Source of the DNA: Hevea brasiliensis
Lineage: Eukaryota > Streptophyta > Magnoliopsida > Malpighiales > Euphorbiaceae
DNA: 64,000 nucleotides
Assembly: GCF_030052815.1 (NCBI RefSeq)
Contig: NC_079510.1
Span: 10,115,375-10,179,374 of the forward strand
Direction: 5' to 3'
Positions 34,321-46,070 of this stretch are shown here, in pieces. The translations under genes were made by a program, and so were the position numbers. The notes beneath the pieces are model-generated. The model saw only the letters and a list, made by a program, of their open reading frames with translations. It did not search any database and had not been told where the DNA came from. How positions within the stretch are numbered: the stretch's first letter is position 1; every line of letters begins with the position of its first letter.

Positions 34321-37300
34321 TGTGACACCCCTTACCCGTCTACAGTGTAGCCGAGCAAGATATACCACACAGTGTGCCGGAGCACCAAATCATATTTCAA
34401 TTCAATTTACCCCTTTTTACTCATTTATTTAAAATTTTTTATTAATCTGAATTTTTCACAAATTTTATAGAAAATCCGGTAGAGTGCCGGCTATAAATTG
34501 GAAAAATAGTTCTTCTGAACCTATTTAAAAGACACTTCCAATATAGTTGTCAAATCCAGAACTCCAATATACACACATCTCAACTCAATCTCTAAATTTA
34601 CAAATTATTTTCAATATTTTTGTTCACATCATCATTCGAATCACATTCATGTATATTTCTCAACATTTCATTTTTCAACATAATATACAGAAAATTTCAA
34701 TAACATGAAATTTCATATATTTACATTATCACATAATTTCAAAAGTTTATAGTTACAATCCAAAACTAATACAAAATGCAAAAAATACAAAATGCCACCC
34801 AAAGTCCTAATGTCCTACCAAGTGCACTGCAGATGTGAGGTGACTCTGGACTCAGTATGCAGCTCTGAAAGTTCACCCTATCTAATGTCTGCTGGGCTCC
34901 CCAGCTATGTCTCCAGTACCTGCACGTGGCAAAAGTGACTCGCTAAGCAATTCTGCTTAGTGGTGACAATATAAAATAAAATAACTAAAATAAAGTAAAT
35001 ATGCAGAATGTATGTTTACATCTTTGGTAGACTTAATCTCTGATATTTATTGCAGTATTATTTGATTAAAATTTGGTAAGATTTATTATCATTGCCTGAG
35101 TAACCCATACTAGTCGACTAGACTGGATAAACCGGTAAACTGGCACTGGGTACTAAGTACCTCCATCAGTCACATTGTGTCTCACGGTGTGCAACAGAAC
35201 AACTAATAAGCTGTAATAGTTATCAGGGATAAAACCCAAGTATAACAACCCAAATAACATAGCCAAAGGCTATTATGTCACAGAATGGCACGCGAGGCCA
35301 TAAAACACAGAATGGCATGAAGCCATATGCAGTACTGCTAATAGAACCCTATTGGCATGCCGACCTATCTAAACCAATCTTGCTAAGTGTACTAGGGTAT
35401 ATTACACTCTTAAATTATACAATTCTTGAAATTCAAGTTTAGGTGTTACTATTTAATTCATTAGCAACAAAAATGTTGACTTTTACATGGACAATAGGTA
35501 CATTGGTTTTAATACTCCCAACATACCACATTTTGCATTCTAAAATTGTTGGTATTGGTTGCCAATACCATTTCTAAGCTTAATGTTAATTGTTCAAAAT
35601 TTTCAGATTTCAAGCTTTGTGTTTACTATTCCATTAGTCATTTTTGTAATGGGAATTTGTCAAAGTGGTCAACATGAAAGTTGTTCCTTATTTTGTTTAG
35701 TTACATTTCTTTTTTTGAATCACTCCATTTGGAGCTTTGTAGCTCAAGTTATGGCCTAAAAACCACAACTGGCCAGATTACAAATTTTCCAGATTTTCTG
35801 AACTGACCAAATCTATAGTATTTTGAGCAGTGAATGTAGGTCACTTTTTGAATATGCTATAGTCATAATTTGGGTTAGGTTTCTTCATGAAAGTTGTAGG
35901 TCTATATCTCAACTTATTTCTGGTAAAATTTTAGGTTTATTGGACCTTTCTACACTGAGTTATGGCCAAATGACTAAACACTATTCATTTGATTATTTTG
36001 CCCAGGCAGAATGCAGTCACCTGGATTAGGGCAATCTTTAGGTTAAGTTGGTTTGGTTTTCTAAGCATGGTTTCTTCACCAAAGTTGTGCCATTATGTGT
36101 CTAGTTTCATGTCCAATTAGCCTTGTAGCAATTAAACCTCTATAATTCTAGTTATTGCTGCCCAAACCTGCTAGACTCATGCCCAGTTCTACAGGTCACC
36201 AAGGGCAGCCACACTAACCTCAATTCCCACTACACAAACCACTTCATTTCTGATTCACACACAGCCAAATGGTCAAAAATTGACCATTAAAACTTACTTT
36301 CACTATTACCTGATCAAGGTCTCAAGTTCATGCTTAAACCCTAGCTCAACCATCCCAAAACTTACATTCACTTACCTTTCACTATCCTAAACAATAGATT
36401 AATGTTAAGGGCAGCCACAAAACCATTTTAATTCTAAGAATTCTTCAAAACCCTACCAAGTTCAAGGCTGCTGGAGTTTTAAACAAGACATACACATGAT
36501 GTTTACTAAATTTTCTTGTAAATTTGCATCAAATACCACTCCTTCAACATGAATTGAAAGATACAAATAAAGTTTAGTCACTAACCTCTAATAGAGCTAA
36601 TCGAAAGCTTGCAAGAACTCTTCCTTTTGATTTCTTTTTGCTTCCAAAAGCTTTACTATGAGGAAAAAACAAGTTTTTGTATTGGGAACATAGGGTTTGG
36701 TTGAAGAAAAATCAAGGAAATGAAGCTTTCCAAAGCTTGGCGATGGAGGAAAGAGGTAAGGGATATGGTGCGGCAATTATAGGAGGATGAGGTTAGATGG
36801 GTTGTTCCAGAATTTTAACTTCTTTTCTTTATTTTTTTATGTATTATAATTGTATTTCTTGATTTTTGATTGGCCAAAGTTTTTAAATGACTTCATGCTT
36901 ACACAATAAATCAATATTATCTTTATTTCTTCTCTTCTTTTTACTAATTTTTAATTTAATTTGTAGCAATATTTATTCACATTTTATGTCATAATAATTA
37001 TTTACTTAACTGGACAAGTCGGCCAAAAATCACCTCTGAAGGCGAAATGACTAAAATGCCCTCCGTTTGGCTTAACAGACCAAAATTGTCTGTACCGATT
37101 GAAAAATTTTCTTAAGCATTTTCTTGACATTCTAATGCCATAGGGACCTCAATGACCCTTTTCTAGAGTCCCAAAAACTATTTTATGAATTTTCCCTCGG
37201 GTCTAGGGCTCCTAGTTGCGAGAACCGCAACTTCCCACTAGGTTACCCATCGCTAGGGCACCGGCTCATTTAACTTGGTTGTATTTTATTTCTAAAATTT

Positions 37301-37445
37301 TTCCTAAATTTTTCTTATTAATATTTGAGTTAATTATGGTTCCTCACTTTAGTTTAAATATTTTTCCGGACGTTCTAGCTGTCTGGACCGACACTGGTCA
37401 CCAAAACAGTAAAATGTACGGAGTTGCTACAGGGAGGGTGTTACA
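34321..37445 (-). repeat. Right (5') LTR of element C, 3,125 bp
   Basis: It matches 26360-29478 throughout, with scattered substitutions and small indels. The plus strand begins TGTGACACCCCTTACCCG and ends GGTGTTACA, followed by the AGAAT duplication. Confidence 0.93.
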
Positions 37446-37450
37446 AGAAT
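37446..37450. other. Target-site duplication of element C (AGAAT), right
   Basis: AGAAT follows the LTR end and equals 26355-26359. Removing C and one AGAAT joins the right LTR of element B to its last 39 bp, which match the end of the left LTR of B. Confidence 0.93.
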
Positions 37451-37489
37451 AGTAGAATGTACAAAACTGTCTAAAGTGAGGATATTACA

Positions 37490-38429
37490 GAGCTAATGGT
37501 TCAGGCCCACTCACAATATGAAAACCCCTACTCTAGTGCTGATATGCCATCTTCCTTTAACCTGGTCTAATACCATGTTTGTCATGACCTGGCTGGGGAT
37601 CGTAACCGGCGCTTGGGAACGGGTAAGCTTAAGGCTACCGAAACTCTTAACAAGCTTAAGACTGTAGACTTTAACCTTCTAAGTTCCCATATAATTGCTT
37701 TGGAACGTTTCTTAATGTCTAAGGGAGGTTTTTTCTTCTTTAAGACTTAGACTCAATAGAAAAAGCTTAAAGCTTTAAGTGTATTATGTGAAAATTTCTT
37801 TTTCTGTTTCTGTCTTTCATTATCATTATTATTGTACTAAACTAAGCTCTTTCTGTAACCTTTGCATGACTGTTGTAAACCATATAACTTTTCTTAAATT
37901 GGTTCTCTAGGAAGAGCATGTTGAAAGACCTTTAGTTTCTTTTCTATGTTATAGCTATTCTCCATTATCATTTGGAAAACGTTCCCTTAAGGGACCTCTT
38001 TTACTTAGTCAAAGCATTTTAACTTTAATTGCATCTTATTAATCACACTAACTTTATTTCTTTGTGTATATTAGGTATACCCTTATTATTGAAATACCTA
38101 AGAGGGTCATTGATTATCCTAGTCAACTTTCATTAAATTTCTCAAATTTAGTGTCACTAATAGAACAATACTTTACTCTATCTTCATTACATAATTTATG
38201 CAACATAGGTTAGCTAATTATGGAGAGGACCTAACTTTTGGTCTTATTCTTTTAACATTTTCATTTCTCTAAAACATCTATAGAACTCCATATTCCAAAC
38301 TTCTTCTTCTTTTTAAACAAAAACAATTTATGCCATCAGAGTTTATTATGTTCTCCCATTTCAATCTAAAGGAAACCAATCAAATACACATTAGCTACTT
38401 CAACTTCTTTGCCATTTGATTCACCACTC
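37490..38429 (-). repeat. Old LTR remnant with diverged tRNA-Met primer site
   Basis: 37490-37494 is the right GAGCT of element B. At 37559-37575 the minus strand reads TGGTATTAGACCAGGTT, close to the extended tRNA-Met primer site. An LTR-like start (plus TGTCATGACCTGGC) follows at 37580. The far end of this LTR is not defined. About 37780-38429 shows nothing I can name before copia gag traces begin. Confidence 0.45.
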
Positions 38430-39214
38430 GGAGAATCATCAATGTCACTCCAAGCAACTACCAAAGCTTTCATGAATTTCTCATTTAAATCCTTTTTCTT
38501 TTTAAGTTTGGGACAATTTGGCTTTGATATGCCCTAACTTGTTGCACTTATAGCTAATTATCTCATTTGATTCCTTAGTATTGGTAGGCTTGGGAGAGTA
38601 CTTCAAGAATTTTTGGTACTTTTTACCTTTCTTATTAAATGCTCTTTTAAACTTCCATGCAAGCATAGCCATGTCAATTTCATCATCACTTAAAACATTT
38701 GACCCATCTTTTGCATCAACTTTGAGAGCTTTTGCCTTTTTTTTTTTTTTCCTCTTAAACTTTTTTAGAGTTTACAGAAATGCCTTTCTTCTTCTTTGTT
38801 CACTTTCAAGAGTGTCCTTCTTGAACATCATCTCATGTGCATTGAGAGATCTAATAACTCATCATAAGTGAATATCCTAAAGTCCTTGGTATCTTGAATT
38901 ATAGTAGTATTAACTTCCCAAGACTTTGAAATTGACCTTAGAATATTCTTCATAAATTCATCTTCTTCAAATTTCTTTCCAATTGCCTTGAGTACATTAA
39001 CAAAGTCAATGAATATAGTACTTATTTTACTAATGCTTTTACTCGGCTTCATTTCAAATAATTCATAATCTCGGACGAGGAAGTTTGCATTTGATTCTTT
39101 AACTTGATTTGTTTCTTTTTAGGTAATGCCAAGCTTATCCTAAATTTCATTAGCCTTTTGACACCATGAAACATGATTGTATTCATTAATATCAAAAGCA
39201 TAATGCAAGATATT
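38430..39214 (-). pseudogene. gag: Ty1/copia Gag remnant, C-terminal part
   Basis: An open stretch at 38828-39052 reads MKPSKSISKISTIFIDFVN, AIGKKFEEDEFMKNILRSI and TYDELLDL, the pattern of the copia Gag UBN2 domain (capsid role). Further on, at about 38505-38580, comes a zinc-knuckle trace SYKCNKLGHIKAKL in which the first and last Cys are changed to Ser and Leu, so the metal site is lost. A Lys-rich run lies at about 38735-38760. Upstream, the gene is broken at 39214 by element H and resumes at 48349. No copia pol is recognisable to the left. Confidence 0.8.
39210..39214. other. Target-site duplication of element H (ATATT), left
   Basis: ATATT precedes the LTR start TGATATAGTATCACC and recurs at 48344-48348. 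Both flanks are parts of one copia gag on the minus strand, which confirms the insertion. Confidence 0.85.
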
Positions 39215-39390
39215 TGATATAGTATCACCTCAAAATATTTGAATAATAGAATCCTAATTCAATAAAAACATTATCCTTTAAGGATAAGTGTCCCATCTTA
39301 TTAGGGATTTCTCGCTCTAAATGGACCTCCTCTAAGATAGGATTCTAATATTATCATACTTCTAATCTAAACAAGAGTATACTCAATGCT

Positions 39391-39397
39391 TATATAA
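39391..39397 (+). promoter_or_regulatory. TATA box candidate in left LTR of element H
   Basis: TATATAA followed by GGGGC. The same motif is conserved in the right LTR at 48167-48173. A solo LTR has inserted 15 bp downstream. Confidence 0.55.
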
Positions 39398-39412
39398 GGG
39401 GCTTAAGCCTCC

Positions 39413-41124
39413 TGATGGTTGTCGAATCCACCAAAATTTAAATTAACTGAAATTACCAGCTATAAAATATTTTCTGCAGCAAGTGGTAAATCCAGGTCGA
39501 ACCCTAGAGACTGAATTACTAAAATTTCGTGCACTTGTGTAATGGAAAAAGAAAGAAACAAAGGTTGGGGGGGGGGGGGGGGCTCTAATTCGCAATCCAA
39601 AGAAGAAGTAAAAAGTCAGAAATTAAGAACCAAAATTAAATATGAAACTCTCAAATTAAACAAGCTTCAGTCCAAGGTAATTCTCATTCCAATGCATTGA
39701 TTCGATCATAGTCAAAAGAAATACAATTATCTCTTATTGAATACTTAACATAGATTTACCAAACAGCGAGGTAAACCCCTGACTTCCCTGTACTCATCAA
39801 TTCGAGCCCAGCACTCTTGTTGACTCTAATTATTAACTGAATTGGTATTAAGCAATCCTCATCAAATTAATAACTGCTTTAAGAATAGGAAGTAGTTAAG
39901 CTGAACAACATTTTATGAAGCATAAATCATTTAATTCACCCTATTGTTTCCTTAGGTTATTATCAAAAACTGGGATCATAATCAATAAAACCTAATTGCT
40001 ACTCATGTTCAATCTTACACAACAATTATGGATTATGAAGATGAACTAGCAATTGATCACATCAAACAATTAACTAATAGGCCTTTTTAGCAAATCATTC
40101 AATAGATCAAAGATAATGAAATCAAAAAATAATAGATATTCAAAAAGACATAAATTAAATTAAGAACCTGATCTCACAAATCAAGCAAAAGAACTTGAAT
40201 CCCTTGAACTAAATTAAAAACTTAGCCACTCATATTCATGGCTTACAGAAAATTGAAGAAGAAATCTAAAAAAAAGAGAATGGAGAATGAAGGTGTTTTT
40301 AAGATTGAGAGGCTGCTGAATGGTGTGTTTTAGTTGCTGCCCAAATACACATTTATAATCAAAAATCTAATCCCAAAGATAGAAACCAAACTAGGAAAAG
40401 TTTTGAAATTCAAAAAACATATTTTCAGCCTACATTTATATCTCTGAAATCAAGGCCGATTTTCAGCGACTTCCTTTCCGAATCTGTTTCTGCCCTCTTC
40501 AGGAAAGTTGTAGCCCTATTTCTTAGATTTCCAATGGGTACTCATTTGCCCAAATCCGAGGTCTACAGCTCAAGTTATGGCCCAAAAACTGGGACTGGTT
40601 CAGACAAACGGTCCAGCCCATAGTGACGACTTCATTGCTATTTTTGACAATTAAAATGGCCTTATCTTGCTTCTAGCCCTTCATAGAAGTTGTAGAGGTG
40701 GCTCTTAAGGTTCAATTGGGCTTAGGCTTGCTTCATTTGGACATCTGAAACTCCAGATACAAAATAAATACTGAAAGTGGTCATGACACATCAAGTCTGA
40801 GCTTTTATAATAGATCTATAACTCATTTTGTCAACCTTGGAGACTGATTTGGGCTTTGGTCCCTCTTCATCATTTATAGTGCTCTATCTTAGCTTTTCAA
40901 TGGATTAAACAACACTCAATTTGGAGACCCACAACTTTAGAAACACATAAAAAATACAGAAAAGGTCAAATGCTGAAAATTTCTCTATTTAACACAATTA
41001 TTCCAACAACTATCTAAAAATATGCCTAAATGATAAATATACTTTAATCAACTAAATTATGTATAAAAACACACTAGAAAAACTAAATGTGATCAAGTAA
41101 AATTAATAAATTATACACTTATCA
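39413..41124 (-). mobile_element. Solo LTR of about 1.7 kb, unassigned family
   Basis: The plus strand runs TGATGGTTGTCGAATCC ... ACACTTATCA with TG/CA ends. CCTCC flanks it on both sides (39408-39412 and 41125-41129). The same position in the right LTR of element H has no insert. The phrase AGGTCGAACCCTAGAGACTG near the left end recalls Tat/Ogre-type gypsy LTRs; on that basis I guess minus orientation. It contains copies of the same internal module found in Tekay LTRs (about 40495-40590 and 40680-40760). A run of 16 G lies at 39567-39582. Confidence 0.75.
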
Positions 41125-41284
41125 CCTCCACAGTTAGGTATGTTGTTATCTCTAGTTAATTCTTTACTTTACTCAGTAGCCATACCGACTTAAGCATCAG
41201 AAAGTTTGCCTAGCCAACCCACCCAGTGTTCTCTCTATTGTCTTGTAGATCTAGACTCATAAGAAAAATCATGAACAACATTAG

Positions 41285-41301
41285 TGGCGATGTTTGTGGG
41301 A
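41285..41301 (+). other. Primer-binding-site candidate of element H
   Basis: TGGCGATGTTTGTGGGA starts 1 nt after the left LTR. It resembles the TGGCGCCGTTTGTGGGA-like start found in Tat/Athila gypsy elements, with small changes. The cognate tRNA is not certain. Confidence 0.5.
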
Positions 41302-41691
41302 AGTCAACATAAAAAAGCTATATATCTTCCCTTTCATCTTTTAAAATCAAAGCCAAATAAAGTTGACGGTTTGTGGTTTGCGACAACCTAGCTAGAAAAG
41401 TTTATCATTGTTGTTCAAAAATTCTTAAAAGCAATCTGAGGTTTGTCAATTACTTTTTCTCTCCCTTGTTTGTTTGAGTGGGATCGATATTTTTTTTTTA
41501 ATTTGGATATGATTGGATTTGTTTAAAAAGTTTTCACATCTTGAGTATGTGAAAAATACTAATTTTTTGAAATACCAAGATGAAATTTACTCTGGAAAAT
41601 GTTGTTGCCCAAAGTGGTTTCAAGCCACACAAGCTCAATTGCTATCCACATGAAGCTTTGGTCGGCCTTACGAATACATACATACATACAT

Positions 41692-41726
<35 letters not shown>

Positions 41727-42522
41727 CAAAAGCTAACAACAAATATAAATTTTAATTTTGTTAAATGTCATATATAGTGAGCCAAGTATTAGCAAGCATA
41801 TTATTGCAATTGTTAAAAAGCTCAAGGTCGCCACTTTAGTTAAGGTTCTCATTATTCCCATTACTTGATATAGCCTTAAGTCTTGTTATAATTACAAATT
41901 GCCATGTCCCATGTGTATAATGTTGCTAAAGACATGCATCCACTTTTATCACCTTTGCAACTGTTATGGAGTATTTTTTAATGGTTCAAAAATCTAATTG
42001 ATAATCGTTGAGTTCTAGTACTTTTAAGTTATTTAAGTCCATTAAAAATTCTTGTTTAATGGTTTCTTTTACAACCTTGCCACTTGATTGTAACATGGCT
42101 CTCTTCTCAATATTACATGTTGCCACTTACCTCATGAAGTAAGAGAAAACATATAATGTGACATTATTTTGGAGTTGTATAAAACTGTTCACATCTTTAC
42201 TACTTTTTTCTTTTTCAACTGAAGCATCTTTACTGCTTTGACAATTAAAGAATGAGATTTGGTTATTGCAAAAGGGCTACCAAATGTTTACTTTATAAAG
42301 AACTCTTAATTTTCTCTTAAATACAATTTCTTCACCACTAATGTGCTATGTAAATTTTGGGCTAAAAGACAAAAGGCCACACTCTTTTTAATGAAAGAAC
42401 ACACATGAATTTTATTTTTAAAGAGTGCCATAGGCTCTTGTATTTATAAAGGAGCCATCAATAAGTGGTATACTAAAAGAGCCTTAGTTTCCACTATTAA
42501 TTTCAAAAATGTCATGGTTCTC
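41302..42522 (+). other. Non-coding interior of element H, 5' part
   Basis: AT-rich, with no open frame of note. A compound (ATAC)n-(GA)n microsatellite lies at 41674-41727. A TATTTATAAAGGAGCC stretch near 42439 is TATA-like but unsupported. The plus-strand solo LTR begins at 42523. Confidence 0.5.
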
Positions 42523-45500
42523 TATAACACCCCTATTTGTATAACCTGATATATTTCACTATTCCGGTGACCCGTGTCGATCCGGATAACTTAGGGGATT
42601 AGAACCATATCTAAGATAACTAGATAAGCCCTGAACACAAATAATTAATAATTGTCTATTAGTTAAGTATAAATAAGAAAAACAGAACATAAGAAGTTAA
42701 ATGAGCCGAGAGTCATAGCGATGGGTGACCTTCTCGGGAAGAATTGTGAAGTCGATTTAAACTCAAATTTCGAACCATAAAATGTGATGTCGCGGTCCTT
42801 AGGACTATTGCGAACATGGTGGAAAAGAGAAAATCACAAAAAAGAATTGTTAAGCCGGTCAAATAATTAGGTCAGAGATCCAGAAAAAATATTGAATTAT
42901 TTGTAAACCGGATCGAACCGGCGAGGGGCAATTTGGTCAATTGACCCCTAGAGCTGACTCCTGACCTAACTGTCAAATAAAATCGGAGAAAAGAAAATTT
43001 CGGAATCGGGAATTAAATTAAAGAACTAATGGAAAAATAAATAAAAAAAAGGAAAATCAAAAAGTGAAAAGTGATGACATCATGCATGACATCATGCATG
43101 ATGCAATAAATATTATAATTAAAATTTAATTAATTTAATTTATGTTCTTCCTAAAGGATAAATTCATAAAAGAAAAAGAAAAGAAAGAAAAAAAAAAAAA
43201 GACTTCATCTTTTCCAAGCCGTCTCCCATCTCTCTCACCTCTCCCTCTCCATAAAACCTCCATTAAAGCTCTTTTGTGAGCTTGAAAATAACAAAATCCC
43301 ATCATAGAAAAGTAACCTACCATAGATAAAACTTGTTTGGGCAACTAGAAAGGAAGGTGCAAGGGAAAGAAAGAAAAGAAAACTTAAAGGAAAGGAAGAA
43401 GAAAATTCTGCATTCAAGGTAGTAATTCAAACTTCAACCTTTTTGTTTAATTATTGTGTTTGTAGCTTAACTAACTTAGAAATAAACTTAAAATGAAATG
43501 AAAATAATTGTTGGAGGACTAGAAGTAAATTCGGCCAGCTAGGGTTTGTGATGGAAATGCTTGTGTTTTGATTGAATTCATTATGTTAGGAAGCTTAATT
43601 GAGTGATGGAGTGATGTTAGTATGCTTAGAATTAATTAAATGTAACAATTAGTGTAGTTAGGGTTTTGGCACCTAGGGTTTGGAAGACAAAAATGTGAAA
43701 ATTTTTTAAATGATGTGTTTGACGTTGTTGGAGTTGAGAAATGGTCGTTTGTGACTAATTGAGGTATGTTGGAAGTGTTAGAATTAGGTTTAGATTCGGA
43801 TTGGATGTGGGCAGTATTCAGGCAGCATGACCAAGGTCCCTTTCAGGGACCAAAACTAAAAATTTACATGCCTAATTGGTGTGAGGCCAATTGGGAATGA
43901 AACTAGACACAAAATAACACATTTTTCATTCAGGAATCATGCCCAAAACTAAAACCTAGTGAACAAATTGATCAAATTCGGATTAGGCAATCTGACCTGT
44001 ACAAAAATGACCAAATGAATAGTATTTATTCATTTGGCCATAACTTGGGCTAGGCAGGTCTAAATGACATGAAATTTTACCAGTAGAAAGCTGAGATATA
44101 GACCTACAACTTTCATGAAGAACACAAGTCCAAATTATGCCCTTAACCAAGTCATTTACCCACCCAAAGTTAGTAACTTAAAATTGTTAGAACCAATTTT
44201 GGTGCCCAGAAATCTGGGTTAGGCCAATCCGGCCAGCCATGTTCAAATGGCTATAACTTGAGCTACAAAACTCCAATTGGAGTGATTCAAAAAGAAGAAT
44301 AAAGTTAAGACAATAAAGAACAATTTCTATGAAGAAAATTTAGCCAAATTCTAACAGCAACATGACCAATGGAACAGTGCAACATAAGACACCAAAACTG
44401 AAAATTTGCAAATTTTGCCTAAAAGACTTAAGTTTTGAGAAAACAACCAAAACCAATAAAATTGGTGACCAAAATGTGATATGTGAGTATAGGTAGAATT
44501 CCCATACCTATTAAGCCTTAGAAAGTCAACAAATTATCTTGAATAGTGTAGTGAATAGTAACCCCAAAAACATAAATTTTAAAGAATGTCAATTTTAGCA
44601 TATTAAAGCTAGGTATAAGTGAATTTGAATTTATTTTTGGATTTGTGATAAGTTATGATACTGAACACTGTGAAACTGTGTATTTCAGTGGAAAATAATA
44701 TCGGGAAAGAACCCGAAGGATCGAGTCAAGGCCAAGAGGCAACTCGTATAAGGTTTGTGCATAACATAATATTCTTTAAAATTCCTTTACAAAGTGCATG
44801 AAATAAATTGTGAACTACTTATATTGCAAAATGGTGATTGAAATATATGTTATGCTTTTGACTTAATTTGTTGAAAGTTTACTTGTATTTGTTTAAAATG
44901 GCAATAAATGTTTAGTAAATTGTTAAGATAAGTTTTGAAACCACAGTGTCATAACCATATATTTGAATACCTCACTAGCATGACGAAATCAATTTCGAAT
45001 TTTAATTCCTTCTCTGGCTGAAGTGTTGAGGTGTGTGCCAGTAGAAGAAGAAAAAGAATGGGTTCCCATATATTTGAGCTAGCTAGCCTTGTGTTGTGAC
45101 TTCTCCTTAGTCTCTGGCTACTGAGATTATATTTGTTTCGAATGGCATGATATAACTGTGTGTTTTTATGAAATTTGTTTTGACACTTTCGAAATGAAAT
45201 TGTTTAGATTAAAATTTTATAAGTCATGTTTTGAATGTATTGCTCATGTTCAATTTAATTTTGAATAAATATGATTTAAATTCTGCATAAAGATTATTTT
45301 AGTATGTTGTGCACCACTGAGTCCTAGTACTCAGCGATGGCTATTATTACTGTCGTAGATATAGAGACTAGAAGAGCAGCAGAGTGAGCTGCTGAGGATT
45401 GAGGAGCTACCTACTCTGAAATTTTATTTGGTATATTTTATACTCTGATTGTGAAAATTATTTTGATGTATGTAAATGTATGAAATTATATGGACATGTA

Positions 45501-46065
45501 AAATTGGTTATGAGCAGCTGTATAAAGTTGTATAGAGTTGTATAAAGCTTGTAATAAATTTTGGTTTGGATTTTTCTTAATTTAAATCTTTATAATGATG
45601 TATATAAATTGTTTATCTTTAATGAAATATGAATGGAAGTATTTTATTTTAATTTGAATGAAATTGATTAATAGTATTTTGATGATTGTTGAATTTTGGA
45701 AATTGAGAAATGATGTTAAAATTGGTTGGGATGGTTGTGAAATTGATGAAGATGTTGAGATAAATCTTTGGAAGTGCTTTTTACAGGCATTTGAAGAACT
45801 ATTTTCTCAAAATACAGACGGCACTCTGCCAAAATTTTTATAGAATTTGGGGAAAAATAAAATGGGACAAAAATTCTAACTAGTTTTCAAACTCTAATTA
45901 AATGTTTTGATACCTATTAGAAAATGCTCACCATTTATAAAAGTAAGAAAATTGTTTTAAAATCCCTTGTAGGGTACTTAATGAGTTATCGGTATGTGAA
46001 GTTCGGTAGTTCATTAGGTATTCTACGGGATCATGTTATGCCTTACAGAGGGATAAGGTGTGACA
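42523..46065 (+). mobile_element. Solo LTR, A-type Tekay family, plus strand, 3,543 bp
   Basis: It is the reverse complement of the element A LTR type: it begins TATAACACCCCTATTTG (the usual TG changed to TA) and ends GGATAAGGTGTGACA. TTCTC flanks both ends (42518-42522 and 46066-46070). It is the only Tekay LTR in the window on the plus strand. Module copies are readable in sense orientation at about 43840-43940, 44000-44110 and 44240-44340. No interior remains, so recombination between LTRs is the likely origin. Confidence 0.92.
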
Positions 46066-46070
46066 TTCTC

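Larger units (their letters stand above)
26360..37445 (-). mobile_element. Element C: full-length, mutated Tekay chromovirus (11,086 bp)
   Basis: The LTRs are 26360-29478 and 34321-37445, about 3.12 kb each and alike within a few percent by eye. AGAAT flanks both ends (26355-26359 and 37446-37450). The primer site (34304-34315), gag-pol and polypurine tract (29479-29491) are in canonical order on the minus strand. Stops and frameshifts run through gag, PR, RT and IN. It is inserted in the right LTR of element B, so it is younger than B. Confidence 0.95.
12914..37489 (-). mobile_element. Element B: internally deleted Tekay-like element hosting nested insertions
   Basis: The left LTR is 12914-16089 and the right LTR is 23214-26359 plus 37451-37489, with GAGCT on both flanks. 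The primer site is at 23197-23208 and the polypurine tract at 16090-16102. A solo LTR (16818-20487) splits its pol and complete element C (26360-37445) splits its right LTR. Without these insertions the element is about 9.8 kb. The capsid part of gag and the integrase core are missing. Its two LTRs differ more from each other than those of A, C or D, so it looks the oldest of the Tekay copies. Confidence 0.9.

Noticed and set aside
39567..39582. G-quadruplex or regulatory role of the G16 run (also G12 at 48713-48724)
   Set aside because: Single homopolymer runs inside repeats; length is unreliable in sequencing and no four-run pattern is seen.
42518..42522. Shared integrase target preference because TTCTC is the duplication of both the plus-strand solo LTR and the palindrome
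   Set aside because: Two matching 5-mers in AT/pyrimidine-rich DNA are easily chance; the other insertions use different sites.
43135..43417. Phe/Ser-rich minus-strand frames
   Set aside because: Low-complexity antisense of a purine-rich stretch in the plus-strand solo LTR.
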